A stretch of 36,246 nt of DNA from Clostridia bacterium (GTDB lineage Bacteria > Bacillota > Clostridia > TANB77 > CAG-508): the NCBI GenBank assembly GCA_022797215.1, contig JAAWKD010000024.1, positions 1-36,246 of the forward strand, read 5' to 3'. The translations under genes and the position numbers were made by a program. The notes under the pieces were generated by a model that saw only the letters and a list, made by a program, of their open reading frames with translations, was not told the origin of the DNA and made no database searches. Positions 16,079 through 23,602 of this stretch are shown in pieces (positions within the stretch are counted from its first letter, which is position 1; every line of letters starts with the position of its first letter).

Positions 16079-16753
16079 TTAAAAAATATTTTGTACAAAT
16101 TCTACATTTTCTTTTAAACCTCGCTCCATTTCTTCTAAACTGAATATCTTAAATGCTTCACTATTACCTTGTAATGTTATAGGAATATCTTTAAAATACT
16201 GATTAATTCCTTCTATATCTACTTTTTCTATATGAACTTCATTTACTTTCTTGGTATCTGTAATTAATTCTTCTTTAAAGCTTGGTATTGTTATTAAATG
16301 ATTATGATATAAATGGTAAGAAAGACTATTAAAATTATCAACTTTTGTCTGGCGCAGCAATTCACTTTCTCCCCAAATGACGCTTTTTCTTCCCTCTAAG
16401 CCTATCATTTTGCCATTTTTATAAATTCCTTTTTGAATATACGTCTGAAAATTCCAATAAAAGTCTGTTGCTAAATGTGCTAAATAGCCTAACATAATTG
16501 GATCATTCATTTTTTTCTCATACCTTTGTCTAAAACCTTTATAATCTGGAAATTCTCTTGTTTTTCCATCATAAGTTTCTATTTTTCCATAATGAGTTAC
16601 ACTATATGGTATTTTTTTAGATACAGGATTTATGAGATAGCCTACGTTGACATCTGGTAAAAGATTTCCTAATAAAAAACGTTGGCATTCTTCTACTTGC
16701 ATATTTTTCGCTAATTCTTCTGCTACTCTTAAATGAATTGCCCACGATGGCAT
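16079..16753 (-). CDS. Zinc-dependent phospholipase C-like hydrolase
   Basis: A 224-residue protein that opens with MPSWAIHLRVAEELA, typical of the Zn-dependent PLC/HD-like family, and continues with FLLGNLLPDVN and LGYLAHLATDFYWN. His and Asp in these motifs are the likely metal ligands. No signal peptide is present, so it should be cytoplasmic. Clostridial genomes contain many such proteins of unknown substrate. Its start lies just after the alkD-like stop, with GGTGA as ribosome binding site, so translation is probably coupled. Confidence 0.75.
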   Translation of the reverse strand: MPSWAIHLRVAEELAKNMQVEECQRFLLGNLLPDVNVGYLINPVSKKIPYSVTHYGKIETYDGKTREFPDYKGFRQRYEKKMNDPIMLGYLAHLATDFYWNFQTYIQKGIYKNGKMIGLEGRKSVIWGESELLRQTKVDNFNSLSYHLYHNHLITIPSFKEELITDTKKVNEVHIEKVDIEGINQYFKDIPITLQGNSEAFKIFSLEEMERGLKENVEFVQNIF

Positions 16754-16761
16754 TCCTTAAT

Positions 16762-17442
16762 TCACCTTCTTTTCATTCCTTTTAATTTTTGTTTGGTTTC
16801 TTTATCAATCTGATAAGATTCTATCATTTTTTGTAGGGCCTTATTATATGTAAAATCATCTAAATGGTTATTGTTTAATAGTTCCATCGTTTTTTCTGGA
16901 AATTTCATATATGCCATGGATATTGCCCAGGCTACTCCCATTTTAACATAATAGCCTTCATTTTGAATGTTATCATAAATTTCTAAAACTTGGTCGATAT
17001 ATTCTTCTGTTAAATAGTAATCCATTAGCATAATAATACCAAAACGCAACTCAAATTCTCGATTGGAGGAAAGATATTTTTGTATATAGCTCCACATTTC
17101 TTTTAAATACTTTTTTGTAAATTTATAGGTTGATGTACAACAATCACAAACTGCCCAATTGTCAATAATTGGTACAAATTCGTCTAAATATGTTAACCTT
17201 TCTCCCAAACTAGCTTTCATATATCCAATTACAAATCCCTGTAGCATTCTTTCTTCATAATATTCTTTTGGTGCTTTTTCTAGATATTCCTGTGGATTTT
17301 CTTTCGCAATTTGTTTTGCTATTTTCCTTAATTCTGGAACACGGACTCCTATAATATCTTCTACATTAGGACATAATTTACTGTGAAATTTCTGATACTT
17401 TTTATCTTGTAACTCCAATAATTTTTCTCTTATCTCTTCCAT
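16762..17442 (-). CDS. AlkD-like DNA alkylation repair protein
   Basis: A 226-residue all-helical protein matching the DNA alkylation repair (HEAT-like) family. It shows FHSKLCPNVEDIIGVRVPELRKIAK near the N-terminus, IDNWAVCDCC at about 111-120 and FELRFGIIMLMDYYL. AlkD proteins excise bulky or charged alkylated bases without base flipping. The Asp and Trp in the D-x-W segment match residues kept in the family. Clostridial members of this subgroup are not well tested, so the substrate is uncertain. The start ATG 17442 has AGGAG upstream, two bases after the previous gene. Confidence 0.85.
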   Translation of the reverse strand: MEEIREKLLELQDKKYQKFHSKLCPNVEDIIGVRVPELRKIAKQIAKENPQEYLEKAPKEYYEERMLQGFVIGYMKASLGERLTYLDEFVPIIDNWAVCDCCTSTYKFTKKYLKEMWSYIQKYLSSNREFELRFGIIMLMDYYLTEEYIDQVLEIYDNIQNEGYYVKMGVAWAISMAYMKFPEKTMELLNNNHLDDFTYNKALQKMIESYQIDKETKQKLKGMKRR

Positions 17443-17444
17443 TT

Positions 17445-17969
17445 TTACTCCTGTGGTGGATTCAATATCGCCTGTATATCTGCATCTTGTTTTAGTTCTT
17501 CTGAATCAATATATTCTTTTGCTCTTTTGTCCTGTTTAATCGCTGCTAATATTACATCTTTATCATTTCTCAAACGTCTACTAGCATACTTCAAAATAAG
17601 CCCTTTATTTGCTACTGCTTGTAGAACCACATCTTTATCATCTCTTAGCTCTTTTGAAGAATAGTATAAAACTTGTCCTTCTACTTTTACTCCTGCTAAT
17701 ATTAATTCCTTATCTCCTCGTAACTTTTCACTAGCATAACAAGCTGTCCATCCAATTCTTGATACAGAATTATATACAACCTCTCTATCATCTTTTAGCC
17801 TGGGGCTAACAAATTCTAATGCAATTGGATTCTGCTCTACTGCTATAGTTGCAATTTCCTTATCGTCTTGTAATTCTTTAGATGCAAAATCTAATAATTT
17901 CCCATCTCTTTTTACCATATTTAAAACATATTCTCGATTATTTGCTTGTTCCAAATCAAATTCTTCCAT
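17445..17969 (-). CDS. DUF4116 repeat protein
   Basis: A 174-residue protein made of about five repeats of roughly 25 residues. Each has the pattern L-x-D-D-K/R-E/D-V, then a short hydrophobic helix and Y/F-A/V-S-x-x-L, for example SPRLKDDREVVYNSV and SKELRDDKDVVLQAV. This is the DUF4116 repeat, of unknown function and probably a helical scaffold. The GTG at 17981 would also give an open frame, but GGGAG is spaced for ATG 17969. It heads the co-oriented run with the alkD-like gene. Confidence 0.8.
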   Translation of the reverse strand: MEEFDLEQANNREYVLNMVKRDGKLLDFASKELQDDKEIATIAVEQNPIALEFVSPRLKDDREVVYNSVSRIGWTACYASEKLRGDKELILAGVKVEGQVLYYSSKELRDDKDVVLQAVANKGLILKYASRRLRNDKDVILAAIKQDKRAKEYIDSEELKQDADIQAILNPPQE

Positions 17970-18013
17970 CTTTTCTCCCACTATAACATCAATTGTTCTC
18001 TTTTTAGTAAAAG

Positions 18014-18037
18014 GGCACTTGATTAGTTACAAGCACC
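18014..18037 (-). terminator. Probable terminator of the 18046 gene
   Basis: On the minus strand, GGTGCTTG pairs with CAAGTGCC (two G-U pairs, eight-base loop) and CTTTTAC follows, just after the stop of the upstream gene. Confidence 0.5.
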
Positions 18038-18045
18038 ACCTATTT

Positions 18046-18384
18046 TTATTGATTTGTCATATAATACCAACCTACTAATGCTGCGATAATTGCAACTGTG
18101 ATAATGATAATAATTGTAACTGTAACAGCTCTTCGATTATCTTTCTTTGGAGTATATGTCATATTTTGTAATTGATCATTAATATCATTGATAAAATGAT
18201 TAGTTGACTCATTAATTCCTGGCCATTGTGTATTGTTTTCTATTCCTGTTGTATTGACTATTTCATTTTCTATCATCATATTCGTATTATCAATATTAGT
18301 GTTTGTCGCACCTACACAGTCCGCCATTCCTATTATAAATGCTATTGTAATTAATACCATCATAGATACTATTTTTTTCTTCAT
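18046..18384 (-). CDS. Hypothetical exported protein with C-terminal membrane segment
   Basis: I do not recognise a family. The 112-residue protein has a signal-like N-terminus (MKKKIVSMMVLITIAFIIG) and an Asn/Thr-rich extracellular middle part. A C-terminal membrane helix of Ile/Val/Ala (about 86-107) is followed by a short tail. A longer frame from 18438 exists, but AAAGGGGG seven bases before ATG 18384 decides the start. Two hydrophobic ends and a polar loop fit a small envelope protein. Confidence 0.65.
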   Translation of the reverse strand: MKKKIVSMMVLITIAFIIGMADCVGATNTNIDNTNMMIENEIVNTTGIENNTQWPGINESTNHFINDINDQLQNMTYTPKKDNRRAVTVTIIIIITVAIIAALVGWYYMTNQ

Positions 18385-18437
18385 AAACTTCCCCCTTTCT
18401 CTTTTATCTTTCCCATTCTTTATCCTCATTTTACACA

Positions 18438-18483
18438 AGAAAAGAATAAAAGTAAAGCTTTTATTATACTTTTATTCTTTCTT
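18438..18483. repeat. 17-bp perfect inverted repeat upstream of the 18046 gene
   Basis: Arms AAGAAAGAATAAAAGTA (18438-18454) and its exact complement (18467-18483) enclose a 12-base spacer. On the minus strand the sequence contains TATAAT, with TTAGGA 16 bases upstream as a poor -35 box, so it may combine a promoter with an operator. Confidence 0.6.
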
Positions 18484-18561
18484 ATCCTAACTAGCATGTA
18501 TGGTTAATATCAAAAGTGGTGTTCCCACAAAAAGCTTATGCAATGAAAAACTAAAAATCAT

Positions 18562-18590
18562 TTGACTTTTTACAATAATCTGTGTATAAT
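18562..18590 (+). promoter_or_regulatory. Promoter of the antitoxin-like RNA
   Basis: TTGACT (18562-18567) and TATAAT (18585-18590) have a 17-base spacer. No open frame of note follows; a strong terminator does, about 90 bases on. Confidence 0.85.
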
Positions 18591-18596
18591 AAGTAT

Positions 18597-18687
18597 AGGA
18601 AATGGAGAAACCACAAACGTGGTTCACCTCAGAAATCGTGTTTTGACACATCAAACTTTGGCGAGTTACAGATGTGTCTGTTTTTTT
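18597..18687 (+). ncRNA. Candidate antitoxin small RNA (about 90 nt)
   Basis: Expected from the promoter at 18562-18590 to the terminator GACACATC/GATGTGTC (18645-18652, 18671-18678) with seven T residues. The 5' end holds a small hairpin CCAC-aaac-GTGG. AAACCAC (18608-18614) is complementary to GTGGTTT in the toxin leader, and CCTCA (18627-18631) is complementary to TGAGG in its Shine-Dalgarno. Its 3' end converges on the toxin gene, as in par-type (RNAI/RNAII) type I systems. The boundaries are predictions. Confidence 0.65.
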
Positions 18688-18690
18688 AGT

Positions 18691-18813
18691 TTATTTGCTC
18701 TTATGAAGTAATACTACAAGTGCTATTATCGAAGAAAGAGCTATGATAGTTATTCCTATTAAAGCATAAAATAATATGTATATCATTGCTAATAAATATC
18801 CAGTATCTATCAT
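18691..18813 (-). CDS. Small hydrophobic peptide, candidate type I toxin
   Basis: A 40-residue peptide beginning MIDTGYLLAMIYILFYA and ending VVLLHKSK: one membrane helix with a basic C-terminal end, the form of type I (TxpA/holin-like) toxins. The Shine-Dalgarno GGGGGTGAGG is strong, but its first G residues form one arm of the hairpin CCCCC-AACAA-GGGGG, which should hide it. The stop lies four bases beyond the T-run of the opposite RNA. Toxicity is inferred from form and layout; a plain small membrane peptide is the alternative. Confidence 0.65.
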   Translation of the reverse strand: MIDTGYLLAMIYILFYALIGITIIALSSIIALVVLLHKSK

Positions 18814-18816
18814 AAG

Positions 18817-18836
18817 CCTCACCCCCTTGTTGGGGG
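18817..18836 (-). promoter_or_regulatory. Hairpin hiding the toxin Shine-Dalgarno
   Basis: On the minus strand, CCCCC (18832-18836) and GGGGG (18822-18826) pair around a five-base loop, and TGAGG follows. The pairing covers the start of the ribosome binding site for ATG 18813. Confidence 0.65.
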
Positions 18837-18874
18837 CAAACCACATCTGCTTATTCTCATTTCCTATGCTAATT

Positions 18875-18903
18875 AGTATGGTATATTTTTACTTATTTGT
18901 CCA
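18875..18903 (-). promoter_or_regulatory. Promoter of the toxin gene
   Basis: On the minus strand, TGGACA (18898-18903) and CATACT (18875-18880) are 17 bases apart. The following start region ATAGGAAATG is identical to that of the opposing RNA (18595-18604), so the two transcripts begin alike. Confidence 0.6.
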
Positions 18904-19242
18904 GTATTTGAGAACATTTTTTTGTATTTTAGGGTCAAATATCCACATAAGGCGTTTAACGTAAAATCCAAATGTATTATAAATCTATGATTTTAAAAAA
19001 ATGCACTATTTTGCTATCTAGCAAAATTAAACTTCCAATTTTTACTGATTAACATTTTAAAAGTATTAACCAATAAATCTTGGAAGTTTATTGTCTTATA
19101 TAATTTTCATTTACTGCCTTAGTTGCTGATTTTTCGCTTTATGTATGACTATTTTTATATAGTTTATAGCCTTAATAATACTTGCTCGCATTTAACAATT
19201 TTTCAATATTTGCAATGTCTCTAGCTATTATCTAGTTATTCT
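18904..19242 (-). other. Gene-free stretch between the toxin locus and spo0A
   Basis: No coding region is supported here. Two hairpins are visible: ATTTTGC/GCAAAAT (19008-19027), followed on the minus strand by AGTGCATTTTTTT, and an 11-base inverted repeat TAAACTTCCAA/TTGGAAGTTTA (19028-19038, 19080-19090). The first is a possible spo0A terminator; the second is unexplained. Confidence 0.5.
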
Positions 19243-20058
19243 CTATGCACTCTTAAGCTCTAAGCGTAATTTATCAGCAATCATCGCAATAAATTCACTG
19301 TTAGTAGGCTTTCCGCGGTTTGCTGAAACTGTATATCCAAAGATATTTTCTACTGTATCTGCTTGTCCTCTTCCCCATGCTACCTCTATTGCATGGCGAA
19401 TAGCACGTTCTACTCTACTTGGTGTTGTACGATATTTTCCTGCTATGTCTGGATATAGCTGTTTAGTAATTTGATTAATAACCTCTGTATCTCTTATTAC
19501 CATCATAATTGCTTCTCTTAGATACTGATATCCCTTTATATGGGCTGGTACTCCTACCTCATGAATAACATTAGTAACTAATGCTTCTAAATTTTCCTGA
19601 TCCTTCTTTCTCTCAGGAGCTATATCAATATATTGATTTTTAATTTCACGAGTGATGAAATTTTTAAATTGTGCTGGTTGATAATTTTTAAGTTCTTTCA
19701 TCCTTTTCACTAATACATTAATATCAAATGGTTTTACAATATAGTATTGTGCTCCTAATGCTATTGCCTTTTGTGTAATTTTATCTTGTCCTACTGCTGA
19801 TAAGATAATCGCTAATGGTCTTTTTTCCATATCTGTATCTGCTAATTTTTCTAGGACTCCTAGCCCATCTAAATGTGGCATGATAATATCCAATAATAAA
19901 ATATCTGGTTGCAATTCAACTGCCATATCATATGCCTCATTTCCATCTCTAGCAATTCCTATAATCTCCATTTCTTCTTCTTGCTCTAAATATTTTGACA
20001 ATGTTGCTGTAAAATCATTATTATCATCAGCTACTAATATTGTAATTTTTTCACTCAC
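19243..20058 (-). CDS. spo0A: Sporulation master regulator Spo0A
   Basis: A 271-residue response regulator. The receiver domain (1-120) has the phosphoacceptor Asp57 in [15 protein letters not shown] and Lys in VKPFD. The C-terminal Spo0A DNA-binding domain carries [20 protein letters not shown] and the recognition helix region [22 protein letters not shown]. Phosphorylated Spo0A switches on early sporulation genes. The start is GTG 20058 with GGGGG eight bases before. Unlike many Clostridia, spoIVB is not the neighbouring upstream gene. A sigma-A promoter is clear, but I found no 0A box (TGTCGAA). Confidence 0.98.
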   Translation of the reverse strand: MSEKITILVADDNNDFTATLSKYLEQEEEMEIIGIARDGNEAYDMAVELQPDILLLDIIMPHLDGLGVLEKLADTDMEKRPLAIILSAVGQDKITQKAIALGAQYYIVKPFDINVLVKRMKELKNYQPAQFKNFITREIKNQYIDIAPERKKDQENLEALVTNVIHEVGVPAHIKGYQYLREAIMMVIRDTEVINQITKQLYPDIAGKYRTTPSRVERAIRHAIEVAWGRGQADTVENIFGYTVSANRGKPTNSEFIAMIADKLRLELKSA

Positions 20059-20150
20059 AGTTTTTTCCCCCTATTTTTCAAAAAATTTGTAAGAAAGGTT
20101 TTCAAAAATGTAATTTTCTGGAAATCAAAAACCTCACTTTTACTTTTGAA

Positions 20151-20179
20151 ATTATATTATGCCTTATTTCAATTTGCAA
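20151..20179 (-). promoter_or_regulatory. Sigma-A promoter of spo0A
   Basis: On the minus strand, TTGCAA (20174-20179) and TATAAT (20151-20156) are 17 bases apart, giving a leader of about 85 bases. Confidence 0.8.
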
Positions 20180-20224
20180 GTACTTTTGGAAATATTTTCC
20201 ATTTTATTGTAAGAGTGTTGTTTT

Positions 20225-20860
20225 TTATGCATTTTCTTGTATTTTCTTTTGAATATACTTCTCTTGTAAAATTTCCATTTTTTGTATAGAAAACTGTTTT
20301 TCTTCCATTTCGTATAAGAATTTGCCTTTTTCATACATTGTTATTTCTAGAATAATATAAGGTTCTTCGTCAAAATTTGTTTCTACAATAGAAATACCAT
20401 TTTTTTTACAATAATATTGTAGATAAGCTAAATTTTGATAAGAGACTGGTAATTTGATAACCTCTCCTAATTCCAAGCTACTCCAGTCTGCTCTTTGTAT
20501 TCCTTCCGTTGTTGCCTGTGAGTAAGCTCTTACCAAGCCTCCTGTTCCTAATAATATACCTCCAAAATATCTTGTAACTACCGCTACTACATTCACTAAC
20601 TCATTCTTAGAAAGTAACTGTAACATAGGCGCTCCTGCAGTTCCGCTCGGTTCTCCATCATCACTTGCTCTTTCTATTATTTGTTTCTCCCCTATAATTC
20701 TATAGGCAAAACAATGATGTCTTGCATCATAATACTTTTTACGAACTTCTTCTATCTTTTGTTCTGCCTCTTGTGTATTTTCTACATAAAAAAGATGACA
20801 AATAAATTTGGACTTTTTCTCTACTATTTCAGTTGATACCTCTTGATTAATTGTTTTCAT
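20225..20860 (-). CDS. yigZ: YigZ/IMPACT family protein
   Basis: A 211-residue protein of the YigZ (YvyE)/IMPACT family. Motifs are KKSKFICH near the start, DARHHCFAYRIG-like residues (45-56), SDDGEPSGTAGAPML (66-80) and RYFGGILLGTGGLVRAYS (95-112). The N-terminal half is the UPF0029 domain and the C-terminal half a ferredoxin-like domain. The biochemical role is not settled; a link to translation is suggested for eukaryotic IMPACT. The start overlaps the end of the flavoprotein gene by 14 bases, which implies translational coupling. Confidence 0.9.
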   Translation of the reverse strand: MKTINQEVSTEIVEKKSKFICHLFYVENTQEAEQKIEEVRKKYYDARHHCFAYRIIGEKQIIERASDDGEPSGTAGAPMLQLLSKNELVNVVAVVTRYFGGILLGTGGLVRAYSQATTEGIQRADWSSLELGEVIKLPVSYQNLAYLQYYCKKNGISIVETNFDEEPYIILEITMYEKGKFLYEMEEKQFSIQKMEILQEKYIQKKIQENA

Positions 20861-22124
20861 TTTGATACCCTCCTGCTACAAATCCAGTCGAATAAGCAAT
20901 TTGCAAGTTAAAGCCACCTGTATAAGCATCTACATCAATTATCTCTCCTGCAAAATATAAATTCTGTATTAGTTTAGATTCCATTGTTTTAGGATTAATT
21001 TCATGTGTCGCAATACCACCTGAAGTAACAATTGCCTCTTCAATTGGCCTAAAACCTCTTAAAGTAATTTCAAAATGTTTTAACAACCTTACTAGCCTTT
21101 TTCTCTCTTCTTTTGTGATAGAATTCACCTTTTTATTTCTATCAATATTTGAAGTCTCAATTATAGGTTCAATCATTTTATTGGGTAGTAACTCATTTAA
21201 GCTATTTCTAAATTCTCTATTTTTTTCTTTTTCAAAATCTCTTAAAATACGTTCTTCTAACTTTTCTTCTGATAAAGCTGGTTTCAGATCAATTAAGAGC
21301 TTTACTTTGTCCTTTTCTAGTAACTCCTGTATTTTTGAATAACGAAGTAAATGTGCAGAACCACTTAGGATAACAGGTCCAGAAACTCCCCAATGAGTAA
21401 ATAACATTTCTCCAAAATCTTCATAAATTATTTTATTTTTCTCAACATCTTTTATTTGTATTGCTATATTTCTTAAACTAAGTCCTTGCATTTGCTTACA
21501 CAATGTTAAGGAAATAGAATTAACAGTTAATGGAATAAGGGAAGGTGTAAGTTTTGTAATGGTATGCCCTAATTGCTTTGCTAATTCATATCCATCTCCT
21601 GTAGAACCTGTTATAGGATAACTTTTTCCACCAGTAGCTAAAATAATTTTATCTGCTAAATAAGTTTCTCTTTTTTCATGAAAAAGGCATTGCACACCAA
21701 CTGCCTTGCCTTCTTCTACTAAAATTTTTTCTACTTTTCTATTCATTCCAAACTGGACTTCTTGCTTTTTTAGTTTTCTAACAAGTGCTTCTAAGACATC
21801 TTTTGCTTGGTCAGTTATAGGAAAAACGCGATGTCCTCTTTCTTCTTTTACTTCTAGTCCTTCTTGTTTTAAAATTTCAATTATATCTTGATTAGTGAAT
21901 CGTTGAAAACAACTATACAAAAATCTTCCATTTCCTGGCACATTAGAAATAAACTCCTCCATAGGAAGAGAACTGGTAATATTGCATCTTCCTTTACCAG
22001 TAATCAATAACTTTTTTCCTAGTGAATTCATTTTTTCTAAAATAGTAACCTTGTCTCCATTTTTACTAGCACTATACGCTGCTAGCATTCCAGCTGGTCC
22101 TCCTCCAATTATAATTGTTTTCAT
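20847..22124 (-). CDS. FAD-dependent oxidoreductase of the HI0933/BaiN (YhiN) family
   Basis: A 425-residue flavoprotein. It has the dinucleotide motif GGGPAG (7-12), GKKLLITGKGRCNIT (33-47), an ATGGKSYP motif and C-terminal FAGEIIDVDAYTGGFNLQIAYSTG, which binds FAD. This is the HI0933/YhiN/BaiN family; some members act on bile acid intermediates, but most have no known substrate, so no substrate is assigned. A longer frame starts at 22187, but the Rossmann motif normally follows the first Met closely and GGAATGAAGAC precedes ATG 22124. Confidence 0.9.
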   Translation of the reverse strand: MKTIIIGGGPAGMLAAYSASKNGDKVTILEKMNSLGKKLLITGKGRCNITSSLPMEEFISNVPGNGRFLYSCFQRFTNQDIIEILKQEGLEVKEERGHRVFPITDQAKDVLEALVRKLKKQEVQFGMNRKVEKILVEEGKAVGVQCLFHEKRETYLADKIILATGGKSYPITGSTGDGYELAKQLGHTITKLTPSLIPLTVNSISLTLCKQMQGLSLRNIAIQIKDVEKNKIIYEDFGEMLFTHWGVSGPVILSGSAHLLRYSKIQELLEKDKVKLLIDLKPALSEEKLEERILRDFEKEKNREFRNSLNELLPNKMIEPIIETSNIDRNKKVNSITKEERKRLVRLLKHFEITLRGFRPIEEAIVTSGGIATHEINPKTMESKLIQNLYFAGEIIDVDAYTGGFNLQIAYSTGFVAGGYQNENN

Positions 22125-22207
22125 GTCTTCATTCCTTTTTATTCTATTTAACACTATGTACATTGCATCATTTATGATATCCACCAATGTTTTAATAGCC
22201 CTAAAAT

Positions 22208-23440
22208 TTACAATATATTTTGGACAGCATGTAATACTCCTAATTTTCCATAAGGATATGTTAGCCCACCTTGCATAAACGCCACATAGGGCTCACGAAT
22301 AGGCGCATCACAAGAAAGTTCAATAGAAGAACCTTGTGTAAAAGCTCCTGCTGCCATAATTACTTTATCCGTATACCCTGGCATATCCCAAGGTTCTGGA
22401 ACAGCATCACTATCAATTGGAGATCCCATTTGAATTCCTTGGCAATAAGCAATTAGCTTATCAGGATTTCCAAATTCAATAGTTTGTACAATATCTGACC
22501 TTTTTTCACAGTATCTTGGTTGTGGCTTATATCCTAAATCTTCTAATAATTTACTTGCAAAAACTGCTGTTTTTAGACTACTTGCTACAACACTTGGTGC
22601 AAAGAAAAGCCCTTGTAAAATTTGTTTATTAATTCCTAAGGTAGGTCCTACCTCTTTTCCTAGCCCTGGAGCAGTTAGTCTCTCTGCTGCTAACGCCACT
22701 AGTTCTTTCCTTCCTGCAATATATGCTCCATTTGGAGCAATTCCTCCTCCTAGGTTTTTAATCAAAGACCCTACTATAACATCTGCACCAATTTGAGTTG
22801 GCTCTATTTTATCCACAAACTCTCCATAGCAGTTATCTACCATAATAATAACTTCATCATTTACCTCACGAATTGTCTTTATTACCTTTTCCATTTTTTT
22901 CAATGAAATGGCATCTCTTAAACTATATCCACGTGAACGTTGAATTTCAATTAGTTTAACATTTTTTTGACTCATTCGATTTCGAATTGCATCATAATTA
23001 AAGTCATTATCTACTAAATCAATCTGCTCATATTTTACACCATAAGCCTGAAGTGAACTTGAATTTGGAACAATTCCAATCACTTCATCTAAAGTATCAT
23101 ATGGTTTTCCACAAATGCTAATCATAGTATCATTTGGACGCAAAAAAGCAAATAACGCTACTGTTAGAGCATGAGTTCCAGAAATAAACTGACTCCTTAC
23201 CAAACTATCTTCTGCATGTAATACCTCTGCAAAAACTTGCTCAATAGTATCTCTTCCTACATCTGAATATCCATATCCTGTAGTGCTATTAAAATGTATA
23301 TCTGAAATATGATATTTTTGAAAGGCTTTTAATATCTGAAGACTATGGAACTCACATAGTTCGTCTATTTGTTTAAATTCTTTTTGTACTTGTATTTCTG
23401 CTTTTTTTCCTAACTCAATTACTTCTTCACTTAGCTCCAT
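22208..23440 (-). CDS. ynbB: YnbB-like PLP-dependent enzyme (methionine gamma-lyase family)
   Basis: A 410-residue PLP enzyme of the group called methionine gamma-lyase-like or aluminium-resistance protein. The cofactor lysine is K228 in GSLIKNLGGG, and SGTHALTVALFAF and MVDNCYGEFV are conserved PLP-site segments. The real substrate is unproven in this family. Shine-Dalgarno AAAAGGAG lies before ATG 23440. It starts a three-gene, tightly packed unit with the flavoprotein and YigZ. Confidence 0.9.
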   Translation of the reverse strand: MELSEEVIELGKKAEIQVQKEFKQIDELCEFHSLQILKAFQKYHISDIHFNSTTGYGYSDVGRDTIEQVFAEVLHAEDSLVRSQFISGTHALTVALFAFLRPNDTMISICGKPYDTLDEVIGIVPNSSSLQAYGVKYEQIDLVDNDFNYDAIRNRMSQKNVKLIEIQRSRGYSLRDAISLKKMEKVIKTIREVNDEVIIMVDNCYGEFVDKIEPTQIGADVIVGSLIKNLGGGIAPNGAYIAGRKELVALAAERLTAPGLGKEVGPTLGINKQILQGLFFAPSVVASSLKTAVFASKLLEDLGYKPQPRYCEKRSDIVQTIEFGNPDKLIAYCQGIQMGSPIDSDAVPEPWDMPGYTDKVIMAAGAFTQGSSIELSCDAPIREPYVAFMQGGLTYPYGKLGVLHAVQNIL

Positions 23441-23602
23441 TTTTCTCTCCTTTTAAATAATAATTTTAAAGCTTGACTAATACTTGTTTTCGCAGTTTTG
23501 AAAGGTACTGAGTTGACTTGTCTCTTTACATATGCTAACTACCTCGGGCATTTGAAAAACAAGAAAATAAGTACTATTCAAGTATATTTTTTAGAACCAC
23601 TC

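Noticed and set aside
18597..18687. Riboswitch (cyclic di-GMP or similar) reading of the small RNA
   Set aside because: No recognised riboswitch core, and no gene follows on the same strand; a small RNA facing a hydrophobic peptide fits better.
20164..20200. Short palindrome TGGAAA/TTTCCA after yigZ as terminator
   Set aside because: Weak AT-rich stem and no following T-run on the minus strand.
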